This document shows positions 1 to 5,637 of a stretch of DNA of 5,934 nt, piece after piece. This DNA comes from Bradyrhizobium sp. (GTDB lineage Bacteria; Pseudomonadota; Alphaproteobacteria; Rhizobiales; Xanthobacteraceae). Every line of letters begins with the position of its first letter. Position 1 is the stretch's first letter. The DNA lies in assembly GCA_028290165.1 (NCBI GenBank), contig JAQGKJ010000647.1, positions 1 to 5,934 of the forward strand, written 5' to 3'. The position numbers were made by a program, and so were the translations under genes. The notes below the pieces were generated by a model, which saw only the letters and a list, made by a program, of their open reading frames with translations, was not told where the DNA came from and did no database searches.

Positions 1-555
1 ACAGAGCACGGTCACGCCAATGCCGAGCGGCCTGAGCTGCATCGCCAGCCCCTCGGACATGCCGACCACCGCGAACTTGCTCGCCACATAAGGGCTGAAC
101 CCGAGCCCGCCGTTCATCCCGGCCATCGACGCTGTGTTGACGATGTGGCCGCCTTCGCCGTGGGCGCGGATGTGGGGAAGGAAGGTTCGGATGCCGTGAA
201 GCACGCCCATCAGGTTGACGTCGAGCACCCATCGCCAATTGTCGAGGGAGATGTTGTCGATGCCGCCGCTCGCGGCAACGCCGGCATTGTTGCAAACCAC
301 ATGGATATTTCCGAATGCATCGCAGGATGCCTTGGCGGCGCGCTCGACACTTAGGGGATCGGCAACGTCGCACGTCACGCCGCGCACGTCGGGCCCAACA
401 TCGTGCAGGCTCTTGACGGCGGCCGCCAACGCCTCCGTCTCGATATCGGCGAGCATCACCTTCATGCCGGCTGAAGCAAAAGCGCGGCCGAGCGCAAAGC
501 CGATACCGCTGGCCCCGCCCGTTACGAAGGCGGCCTTTCCGGCGAGTTCGCGCAT
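1..555 (-). CDS. SDR family NAD(P)-dependent oxidoreductase, 3' end cut by window edge
   Basis: This is a classical short-chain dehydrogenase/reductase, a cytoplasmic NAD(P)H-dependent alcohol or ketone oxidoreductase. The 185 visible residues begin with ATG at 555, preceded by a good Shine-Dalgarno (AGGGGG, plus-strand 561-566, 5-base spacing). The glycine-rich cofactor motif TGGASGIG is at residues 12-19. An acidic D37 at the end of the second strand suggests NAD(H) rather than NADP(H). NNAG is at 89-92. The catalytic tetrad is complete: N114, S143 (in NTASMAG) and YVASK with Y156 and K160. Classical SDRs run about 250-290 residues, so roughly a third is missing beyond the left edge, including the substrate-binding loop. 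The substrate cannot be predicted. The gene is divergent from the HAD phosphatase gene. The family call is very sure; the specific reaction is unknown. Confidence 0.93.
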   Translation of the reverse strand, partial: MRELAGKAAFVTGGASGIGFALGRAFASAGMKVMLADIETEALAAAVKSLHDVGPDVRGVTCDVADPLSVERAAKASCDAFGNIHVVCNNAGVAASGGIDNISLDNWRWVLDVNLMGVLHGIRTFLPHIRAHGEGGHIVNTASMAGMNGGLGFSPYVASKFAVVGMSEGLAMQLRPLGIGVTVLC

Positions 556-577
556 GATTTCCCCCTGAGGCAATCGG

Positions 578-583
578 ATTATG
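578..583 (-). promoter_or_regulatory. Candidate -10 element for the SDR gene
   Basis: Read on the minus strand this is CATAAT, 5 of 6 matches to the sigma-70 -10 consensus, 22 bases upstream of the SDR start codon. There is no good -35 at 16-18 bases; that position is covered by the right part of the inverted repeat at 595-614. This would fit a promoter that depends on an activator, or one blocked by a repressor. It is a pattern match only. Confidence 0.3.
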
Positions 584-593
584 GCGGATGCCT

Positions 594-599
594 TATCAT
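594..599 (+). promoter_or_regulatory. Candidate -10 element for the HAD phosphatase gene
   Basis: TATCAT matches the sigma-70 -10 consensus at 5 of 6 positions and would start transcription about 35 bases before the phosphatase ATG. No convincing -35 lies 16-18 bases upstream. The element overlaps the left arm of the inverted repeat at 595-614, so a protein bound there should affect it. It is a pattern match only. Confidence 0.25.
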
Positions 600-614
600 G
601 CCTACTTGCATGAT
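595..614. promoter_or_regulatory. Inverted repeat, candidate operator between divergent genes
   Basis: The perfect 7-bp arms ATCATGC and GCATGAT are separated by 6 bp (CTACTT). This is the size and symmetry typical of a dimeric helix-turn-helix regulator site. A third copy of GCATGAT lies at 552-558 and covers the SDR start codon. The palindrome overlaps putative promoter elements on both strands, so one regulator could control both the SDR gene and the phosphatase gene. No regulator gene is visible in the window. The repeat is seen directly; its function is inferred. Confidence 0.4.
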
Positions 615-640
615 TGGGCGCGGACCGATAGCGATTCTTG

Positions 641-1327
641 ATGACCTCTGCCCGCATTGTTGTATTCGATCTTGACGGCACGCTCGTGGATACGGCGCCC
701 GACCTGATCAACGCGCTCAACTTCGTGCTCGACCGCGAGGGCCTGCCCCCGGTCCCCCTCCATTCCGCGCGCAATATGATCGGCGCGGGTGCCCGCGCCC
801 TGATCGAGCGCGGCCTGGAATTGGAGGGCCGCGCCGCCGGTGTCGAAGACATTACCCGGCTCACGAATGACTTCATCGATTATTATGCGGCCCATATCGC
901 CGATGCTTCGCGCCCGTTCGAGGGCCTGGAAGGCGCGCTCGACGAACTCGGGGCGTGCGGATATCGCTTTGCGGTCTGCACCAACAAGCTGGAATGGCTT
1001 TCGAAACTATTGCTCGACCAGCTGGGACTAAGCTCGCGATTTTCCGCCATTTGCGGCGCGGACACATTCGGCGTCTCAAAGCCCGATCCGGCCATTCTGC
1101 AGCAGACCATCGCACGCGCTGGCGGACAGCTGTCGCAGACTGTCATGGTTGGTGATGCCGGACCGGATATCGGGGTCGCCCGCCGCGCCGGCGTTCCCGT
1201 CATCGGCGTTGAATTCGGGTATACCGAGGTTCCGATCGCCAACCTCAAACCGGACCGGCTGATCAGCCATATGCGGGACCTGCCGGCCGCCGTGGAAAGC
1301 CTGATGCTCCAGCGGAACTCCATTTAA
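641..1327 (+). CDS. gph: HAD-IA family phosphatase, phosphoglycolate phosphatase type
   Basis: This is a predicted cytoplasmic, Mg-dependent HAD-superfamily phosphatase of 228 residues, close to the usual Gph length of about 220-250. Motif I is DLDGT, with nucleophile D10 and acid/base D12. A helical cap of subfamily I type spans roughly residues 17-90. Motif II is T114-N115, motif III is K147 in SKPDP, and motif IV is GDAGPD with D172 and D176. The later GVEFGY stretch is Gph-like. Such enzymes convert 2-phosphoglycolate, made by RuBisCO oxygenation or during DNA end repair, to glycolate. HAD-IA members differ widely in substrate, so the symbol is provisional. I chose ATG 641 over the adjoining TTG 638; neither has a clear Shine-Dalgarno. 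No glycolate-pathway gene is visible nearby. Confidence 0.85.
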   Translation: MTSARIVVFDLDGTLVDTAPDLINALNFVLDREGLPPVPLHSARNMIGAGARALIERGLELEGRAAGVEDITRLTNDFIDYYAAHIADASRPFEGLEGALDELGACGYRFAVCTNKLEWLSKLLLDQLGLSSRFSAICGADTFGVSKPDPAILQQTIARAGGQLSQTVMVGDAGPDIGVARRAGVPVIGVEFGYTEVPIANLKPDRLISHMRDLPAAVESLMLQRNSI

Positions 1328-1370
1328 GGCATTGATTTTTCCTGATATTTCAAGGAATCCGACGCCTGCG

Positions 1371-1385
1371 TTAACCATTAATTAA
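1371..1385. promoter_or_regulatory. CtrA-type box TTAA-N7-TTAA
   Basis: TTAACCATTAATTAA matches exactly the full-site consensus TTAA-N7-TTAA of the alphaproteobacterial cell-cycle regulator CtrA. It also contains the TTAACCAT form reported as the CtrA motif in rhizobia. It stands out as an AT-rich island in GC-rich DNA. It lies 44 bases after the phosphatase stop and about 95 bases before the lipoprotein ATG, where it could control the lipoprotein gene. A GANTC (CcrM-type) site, GAATC, is at 1355-1359. The match is seen; CtrA binding is inferred. Confidence 0.45.
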
Positions 1386-1403
1386 CGATGCAGCCCCGCA
1401 CGG

Positions 1404-1432
1404 TTGCGCGGTCCTGCCGACGCTCCTATGGT
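1404..1432 (+). promoter_or_regulatory. Weak candidate sigma-70 promoter for the lipoprotein gene
   Basis: TTGCGC (1404-1409) and TATGGT (1427-1432) are separated by 17 bp, giving a start about 40 bases before the lipoprotein ATG. Each hexamer has only partial consensus. The CtrA-type box would then sit near -60, further upstream than in typical CtrA-activated promoters, which weakens the pairing of the two elements. Confidence 0.22.
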
Positions 1433-1480
1433 CGCGCCGGGGATTGTGGCCCTAAGCCGCAGTAGAGTGACGGATTGATC

Positions 1481-1969
1481 ATGCGTCGAGTAATCGTGAT
1501 TGCCGTGGCGGCAGCCAGCCTTGCCGGCTGCTCTTCATTCTCCGGATTCTCCCTGGACGCTTTCAAGTCGACCCCGCCAACCGTTCAGGTCCAGCTCGAA
1601 TCGGTGCCGCCGGGCGCCGAGGCCCGCACCTCCGTCGGGCCCAGCTGCAAGACCCCCTGCTCGGTCGCGGTGACCGCTCCCGACGCCGGTTTCGCGGTCA
1701 CCTACACCCTGAACAGGTTCCAGCCGGCAACCATTCCGGTGCAGGTCATCCGCAACCCCGGCGATTTCTCCGCGCCTGCCACGACGGTCCTGGACCCCAA
1801 CCCGGTGGTCGCAGAGCTTCAGCCGGCCGGCCCGCCCCCCAAGTCCGCCCGCAAGACGGTGCTGAAGCCGAAGAGGCCAAAACCGCCGAAGGGCATTGCC
1901 GCGGCGCCCGAGGGGTCGCCATTCCCCGACCCGTCGCAAGCTCCCCCGCCCGCCAACACCAGCCGCTGA
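1481..1969 (+). CDS. Small lipoprotein with PEGA-like domain and Pro/Lys-rich tail
   Basis: This 162-residue protein is probably exported and lipid-anchored. It has a short basic N-terminus (MRR), a hydrophobic stretch at 4-15, and a lipobox LAGC with the acylated cysteine at C17. Residues 35-91 (VQVQLESVPPGAEA onward, then a TPC turn and beta-rich segments) resemble a PEGA domain, a small surface or peptidoglycan-associated beta fold. C56 and C60 in SCKTPC could form a disulfide in the periplasm. From about residue 117 the protein is low-complexity, rich in Pro, Lys and Ala, with a basic patch at 121-137 and an acidic/proline end; it is probably disordered. I chose ATG 1481 because it starts directly at the signal peptide; TTG 1475 is in frame but less likely. 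The ribosome binding site is weak. The biological role is unknown. The lipoprotein call is strong, the PEGA call moderate. Confidence 0.8.
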   Translation: MRRVIVIAVAAASLAGCSSFSGFSLDAFKSTPPTVQVQLESVPPGAEARTSVGPSCKTPCSVAVTAPDAGFAVTYTLNRFQPATIPVQVIRNPGDFSAPATTVLDPNPVVAELQPAGPPPKSARKTVLKPKRPKPPKGIAAAPEGSPFPDPSQAPPPANTSR

Positions 1970-2000
1970 TTGCTTGCGCTGGAGCAGGTAGGCTGGCGGA

Positions 2001-2029
2001 TTGTGGACGGATTGCATCATGCCTACATT
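2001..2029 (+). promoter_or_regulatory. Candidate sigma-70 promoter for moaA
   Basis: TTGTGG (2001-2006) and TACATT (2024-2029) are separated by exactly 17 bp, giving a start near 2036 and a leader of about 55 bases before the moaA ATG. That leader is too short for a molybdenum cofactor riboswitch, and I see no such structure between the lipoprotein stop and moaA. It is a pattern match only. Confidence 0.3.
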
Positions 2030-2090
2030 ACGACTACGGAACCCTGCGCCATATCCTCATGGCCGCTGCCGCAGTGACGAGACCTATTGA

Positions 2091-3125
2091 ATGACCGGAC
2101 CGTTGCCCAGTCCCTCCGCATCGTTGTCGCGTCCGATGACCGACCCTTTTGGCCGGAGCATCAGCTATCTGCGGGTATCGGTCACGGATCGCTGCGATCT
2201 GCGCTGCTTTTACTGCATGTCAGAGGATATGACCTTTCTGCCGAAGGCCGATCTGCTCACGCTCGAAGAGCTCGATCGGCTTTGTTCGGCCTTCATTGCC
2301 AAGGGCGTGCGGAAGTTGCGGTTGACCGGCGGCGAACCGCTGGTCCGGCGCAATGTGATGTCGCTGGTGCGCTCGCTCTCGCGCCATCTCGGAACCGGCG
2401 CGCTCAACGAACTGACGCTGACCACCAACGGCTCGCAACTGGCGCGTTTTGCCGGCGAGTTGCGCGACTGCGGCGTGCGCCGCATCAACGTATCGATGGA
2501 CACGCTCGATCCGGCGAAATTCCGGGCGATCACGCGCTGGGGCGATCTCGACAAGGTGCTGGCCGGCATCGAGGCGGCGCGCTCAGCGGGCCTTGCCGTC
2601 AAGATCAATGCGGTCGCGCTGAAGAATCTGAACGAGGACGAAATCCCCGCGCTGATGGAATGGGCGCACGGCAAGGGAATGGCGCTGACCTTGATCGAGG
2701 TGATGCCGATGGGCGACATCGGCGCAGGACGGATCGACCAATACGTGCCGTTGTCCCTGCTCCGCGCGCGGCTCGCCAAGCATTACACTCTGACCGACCT
2801 CGACGATAACACCGGCGGCCCCGCCCGTTACGCATCCGTCAGCGAGACCGGCGGCAAGCTCGGCTTCATCACGCCGATGACCCATAATTTCTGCGAGTCC
2901 TGCAATCGGGTGCGGATCACCTGCACCGGCACGCTGCATACCTGCCTCGGCCACGAGGATGCCTCCGATTTGCGCAAACCGCTGCGGGCCTCCGCCGACG
3001 ACGACCTGCTCGCCCTCGCGATCGATCGCGCCATCGGCCTCAAACCGAAGGGCCACGACTTCATCATCGAACGCAGGCATAACCGCCCGAGCGTCAGCCG
3101 CCATATGAGCGTCACCGGCGGCTGA
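2091..3125 (+). CDS. moaA: GTP 3',8-cyclase MoaA (molybdenum cofactor synthesis)
   Basis: MoaA is a cytoplasmic radical-SAM enzyme that converts GTP to 3',8-cyclo-GTP, which MoaC turns into cyclic pyranopterin monophosphate, the first step of molybdenum cofactor synthesis. The 344 residues are full length for the family. The radical-SAM cluster motif CxxxCxxC is at C35, C39 and C42. The SAM-binding GGEP motif is at 80-83. A second 4Fe-4S cluster, which binds GTP, is given by C268, C271 and C285, with NRVRIT at 272-277 holding conserved arginines. The protein ends in the conserved Gly-Gly (343-344) needed for activity. ATG 2091 follows an in-frame TGA at 2088-2090, so the ORF cannot extend upstream. 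An internal ATG at 2136 (MTDPFGR) is a possible alternative, and neither has a strong Shine-Dalgarno. No moaC, moaB, moaD, moaE, moeA or mob gene is visible next to it. Confidence 0.97.
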   Translation: MTGPLPSPSASLSRPMTDPFGRSISYLRVSVTDRCDLRCFYCMSEDMTFLPKADLLTLEELDRLCSAFIAKGVRKLRLTGGEPLVRRNVMSLVRSLSRHLGTGALNELTLTTNGSQLARFAGELRDCGVRRINVSMDTLDPAKFRAITRWGDLDKVLAGIEAARSAGLAVKINAVALKNLNEDEIPALMEWAHGKGMALTLIEVMPMGDIGAGRIDQYVPLSLLRARLAKHYTLTDLDDNTGGPARYASVSETGGKLGFITPMTHNFCESCNRVRITCTGTLHTCLGHEDASDLRKPLRASADDDLLALAIDRAIGLKPKGHDFIIERRHNRPSVSRHMSVTGG

Positions 3126-3311
3126 GGCTGTGGTACCCCCGCAACGGCAGTCCGCGGGCGAATATTCCCCTTCATTATCAACAAAACTCCAATTGACGGC
3201 GCCTCCGCGCGCTGAAATGGTGCTGCGGCTTTATGCCTGCGCGGCTGGATAAGCCGGGGTGCCTGACGGGCGCCATCAAGACAGCGAAAAGCGCAATGAG
3301 GGGGAGAAACG

Positions 3312-3401
3312 TTGCAATCGCTCTCGCAGATGAGCCATGGCTCCACGCGTTCCACGCGCGATGGCGAAGCGATGCCCGTTGAAACGTTCGGTATGCTTTG
3401 A
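3312..3401 (+). CDS. Possible 29-codon leader ORF before dctQ
   Basis: A TTG at 3312 follows a very strong Shine-Dalgarno, AGGGGGAG (3299-3306), at 5-base spacing. It opens a 29-residue ORF beginning MQSLSQMSHG and ending VETFGML. Its stop TGA (3399-3401) overlaps an in-frame upstream ATG of dctQ (3401) as TGATG, the arrangement used for translational coupling. A 9-bp tandem repeat (3342-3350 and 3351-3359, one mismatch) encodes Ser-Thr-Arg twice. I recognise no family. It could be a regulatory leader peptide, the remnant start of a lost gene, or chance. Purine-rich stretches occur by accident, so confidence is low. Confidence 0.3.
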   Translation: MQSLSQMSHGSTRSTRDGEAMPVETFGML

Positions 3402-3412
3402 TGGCGAACGCC

Positions 3413-3418
3413 GGGGAG
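3413..3418 (+). promoter_or_regulatory. Ribosome binding site that decides the dctQ start
   Basis: GGGGAG sits 6 bases before ATG 3425. The in-frame alternatives at ATG 3401 and TTG 3398 have no Shine-Dalgarno of their own, so 3425 is preferred. Confidence 0.6.
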
Positions 3419-3424
3419 AACACG

Positions 3425-3964
3425 ATGCGTCCATTGCTGGCGGTTAGCACGGCGATCGACCTGATCAACGAAAAGATCGGCTACATCTGTAATTTTCTGG
3501 TGCTGGCCGCCGTCATCGTGAGCGCCGGCAACGCGATGATCCGTTATGCGTTCGGCTACAGCTCGAACGGCTGGCTCGAACTGCAGTGGTACATGTTTGC
3601 CATTCTGGTGATGTTCGGCGCGTCATACACATTCAAGCGCAACGAGCATGTTCGGGTCGAAATCTTTTATCTGTTCCTCTCCGAGCGCGGTCAGCTCTGG
3701 CTTGATCTGATCGGCACGCTGTTCTTCCTGATCCCGGCCTGTCTGCTGCTCGCCTACCTGTCCTGGCCGTTCTTCTATCAGGCCTATGCCGTCAGCGAAG
3801 TATCGAGCAATGCCGGCGGCCTGGTTCGCTGGCCGATCAAATTCGTGATCCCGGCCGGTTTCGTGATGCTTGCGTTGCAGGGCGTGTCGGAGGTCATCAA
3901 GCGCATCGCCGCGCTGCAGAACCTCGTGACCATCGACGCAAAATACGAGAGGCCGACGCAATGA
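3425..3964 (+). CDS. dctQ: TRAP transporter small permease subunit DctQ (COG4665 type)
   Basis: This is the small inner-membrane subunit of a tripartite ATP-independent periplasmic transporter. It pairs with DctM to carry an organic anion inward with sodium. From ATG 3425 it has 179 residues, normal for DctQ (about 160-190). Four hydrophobic segments are visible at about 20-38, 52-70, 92-113 and 137-156. The conserved region after TM1, ELQWYMFAILVMFGASYTF followed by KRNEHVRVE, is the DctQ signature. The GGLVRWPIKF stretch before TM4 fits the mannitol/chloroaromatic subgroup. The stop TGA (3962-3964) overlaps the dctM start as ATGA, so the two are surely one operon with coupled translation. 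The alternative start at 3401 would add 8 residues (MANAGENT) and matters only if the leader ORF is translated. Confidence 0.93.
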   Translation: MRPLLAVSTAIDLINEKIGYICNFLVLAAVIVSAGNAMIRYAFGYSSNGWLELQWYMFAILVMFGASYTFKRNEHVRVEIFYLFLSERGQLWLDLIGTLFFLIPACLLLAYLSWPFFYQAYAVSEVSSNAGGLVRWPIKFVIPAGFVMLALQGVSEVIKRIAALQNLVTIDAKYERPTQ

Positions 3965-5565
3965 TTACGCTGGAAGCGATGCCGCCGCTGATGTTCGGCG
4001 GTCTGGTTCTGGCCATGCTGATCGGCTTCCCGGTGGCGTTCACGCTTGCCGCGGTCGGAATTTCGTTCGGCTTCCTCGCCATCCATCTCGGCTTCTTCGA
4101 TCTCAATTTCCTGCAGGCCATTCCGGGCCGCGTCTTCGGCAGTGTGCTCGCCAACGATCTACTGCTGGCGATTCCGTTCTTCACCTTCATGGGCGCCGTC
4201 CTCGAGCGATGCGGTCTAGCGGAAGACATGCTCGATTCGATGGGCCAGTTGTTCGGGCCGATCCGCGGCGGCCTCGGCTATTCCGTCATCATCGTGGGAT
4301 TCATCCTCGGTGCCATCACCGGAACGGTCGCGGCGCAGGTCATCGCCATGGCGTTGATCTCGATGCCGGTGATGATCCGCTACGGATACAACATGCGCTA
4401 CATCACCGGCGTGCTGGCGGCATCCGGGACGATCACCCAACTGGTGCCACCGTCGCTGGTGCTCATCGTTCTGGCCGATCAGCTCGGCAAGTCGGTCGGC
4501 GACATGTACCTCGGTGCCTGGGGACCATCGATCTTCCAGATCGCGCTGTTCGCCGGTTACACTTTCCTGCTCAGCGTGTTCAAACCGGATCACGTGCCGC
4601 CGGTGCCGAAGAGCGCCCTGACGCTGACCGGCTGGCCGCTCTGGCGCAAATGTCTGCTTGGCATCATCCCCTCGGCGGTGCTGATCTTTGTCGTGCTCGG
4701 CACCATGATGCTCGGCCTTGCAACGCCGACCGAGGCAGGCGCCATGGGCGCTGTCGGTGCAATCGTGCTCGCCGCGATCCACAACAAGGAATTCAGCACG
4801 ACCGGTCAGAAGATCCTGATCGTCGGCGTCATCGCCTGCGGCATCGGCACCATGATCGGAATTTTCGTGTCGGAAGGGCTTATCTTCAAGATCGCCTTTG
4901 CCATCACCTATTTCGCCGTGGTCTGGGTTTGTCTCGAGGCGGTGCGCATTCCCGAGCTGCGGGGCCTGATCAAGCAGGGCTACGAGACGACCATGCGCAT
5001 TACCACCATGGTCGTATTCATCCTGATCGGCTCGACCTGTTTTTCGGTCGTCTTCCTGGGCGTCTCAGGCGGCGTATGGCTGGAGCACATGCTGACGTCG
5101 CTGCCCGGCGGAGTCTGGGGATTCCTGATCTTCATCAACCTGTTCATCTTCTTTCTGGCGTTCTTCCTCGATTTCTTCGAGATCGCCTTCATCATCCTGC
5201 CGATGATCGCACCGATCGCGCAGAAGATCCTGACGCCGGTCGTCGGTCCGGACGCGGCACTGATCTGGTTCGGCGTCATGCTTTGCGTCAACATGCAGAC
5301 CTCGTTCATGCATCCGCCGTTCGGCTTCGCGCTGTTCTATCTGCGCGGCGTCGCGCCGAAGGAAGTCAAGAGCTCGGATATCTATTGGGGCGCCCTGCCC
5401 TGGGTCGGCTTGCAGGTCATCATGGTCGTCCTGGTGATCGCCTTCCCCTGGACCGTCACCGCGCTGCTCGACAAGCCTCTCAATGTCGATCTCAACAAGG
5501 TCAAGATCGAAGTGCCGGAAATCGAACTGCCGCCGCTCGATTTCGGTCCGCCGCCGAAGCAATAA
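3961..5565 (+). CDS. dctM: TRAP transporter large permease subunit DctM (COG4664 type)
   Basis: DctM is the large inner-membrane subunit that forms the sodium-coupled substrate path of a TRAP transporter. Its 534 residues exceed the usual 425-440 of classical DctM and fit the longer mannitol/chloroaromatic subgroup. Recognisable blocks are FFTFMGAVLERCGLAEDML (73-91), GAITGTVAAQ (117-126), ASGTITQLVPPSLVLIVLAD (154-173), ATPTEAGAMG (254-263), LDFFEIAFIILPMIAPIA (403-420) and QTSFMHPPFGFALFYLRG (446-463). Extra hydrophobic segments at about 283-325 account for much of the added length. A hydrophilic tail at 505-534, rich in Pro and acidic residues, follows the last membrane helix. ATG 3961 overlaps the dctQ stop and has GAGAGG (3947-3952) 8 bases upstream. 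Substrate is not predictable from this subunit; relatives carry 2-oxo acids, lactate-like or aromatic acids. Confidence 0.95.
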   Translation: MITLEAMPPLMFGGLVLAMLIGFPVAFTLAAVGISFGFLAIHLGFFDLNFLQAIPGRVFGSVLANDLLLAIPFFTFMGAVLERCGLAEDMLDSMGQLFGPIRGGLGYSVIIVGFILGAITGTVAAQVIAMALISMPVMIRYGYNMRYITGVLAASGTITQLVPPSLVLIVLADQLGKSVGDMYLGAWGPSIFQIALFAGYTFLLSVFKPDHVPPVPKSALTLTGWPLWRKCLLGIIPSAVLIFVVLGTMMLGLATPTEAGAMGAVGAIVLAAIHNKEFSTTGQKILIVGVIACGIGTMIGIFVSEGLIFKIAFAITYFAVVWVCLEAVRIPELRGLIKQGYETTMRITTMVVFILIGSTCFSVVFLGVSGGVWLEHMLTSLPGGVWGFLIFINLFIFFLAFFLDFFEIAFIILPMIAPIAQKILTPVVGPDAALIWFGVMLCVNMQTSFMHPPFGFALFYLRGVAPKEVKSSDIYWGALPWVGLQVIMVVLVIAFPWTVTALLDKPLNVDLNKVKIEVPEIELPPLDFGPPPKQ

Positions 5566-5580
5566 CAATTCTGCGCAAAC

Positions 5581-5611
5581 AAAACCCCGGAGCTTCCGCT
5601 CCGGGGTTTTT
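5581..5611. terminator. Strong bidirectional intrinsic terminator
   Basis: A perfect 13-bp stem (AAAACCCCGGAGC and GCTCCGGGGTTTT) encloses a TTCC loop and is followed by a run of T on the plus strand. On the minus strand the A-rich left arm also gives a T run. It lies 16 bases after the dctM stop and 27 bases before the stop of the convergent dctP-type gene, so it should end transcription from both sides. Confidence 0.92.
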
Positions 5612-5637
5612 CGTTTCATCCAAATTGTCCGACGCGA

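Larger units (their letters stand above)
3126..3424. other. Intergenic region between moaA and dctQ
   Basis: This 299-base gap has no clear full gene. It contains a weak hairpin just after moaA (CCCGC 3138-3142 pairing with GCGGG 3154-3158) without a T tract, so it is a poor terminator. A palindrome GAATATTC is at 3160-3167. A very weak promoter candidate is TTGACG 3193-3198 with AATGGT 3216-3221 at 17 bp spacing. Then come a strong Shine-Dalgarno at 3299-3306 with a possible leader ORF at 3312-3401. The leader promoter of dctQM should lie here. I see no tRNA or mobile element in it. Confidence 0.6.

Noticed and set aside
145..568. Two plus-strand open frames over the left edge
   Set aside because: They are antisense to the SDR gene, which has a complete catalytic tetrad and a good ribosome binding site.
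1328..1480. tRNA or small RNA gene between the phosphatase and lipoprotein genes
   Set aside because: I found no TpsiC-arm motif or cloverleaf arms, only short GC-rich complementary pieces.
2059..2094. ATG-started 11-residue ORF overlapping moaA start as ATGA
   Set aside because: It has no Shine-Dalgarno and is very short, and the overlap can easily arise by chance.
2087..2809. Plus-strand open frame of 240 codons overlapping moaA
   Set aside because: It is an out-of-frame shadow, rich in Arg and Ala. The moaA frame carries all cysteine motifs and the Gly-Gly end.
3138..3158. Possible terminator after moaA
   Set aside because: The stem is only 5 bp with an 11-base loop and no T tract follows.
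3156..3170. Imperfect palindrome around GAATATTC
   Set aside because: Only the central 8 bp are perfect, with no second copy or promoter nearby to support an operator.
5065..5619. Minus-strand open frame of 184 codons antisense to dctM
   Set aside because: Its composition (many Asp, Glu, Arg, Gln, His) is the usual antisense image of a hydrophobic membrane gene, and it runs through the terminator region.
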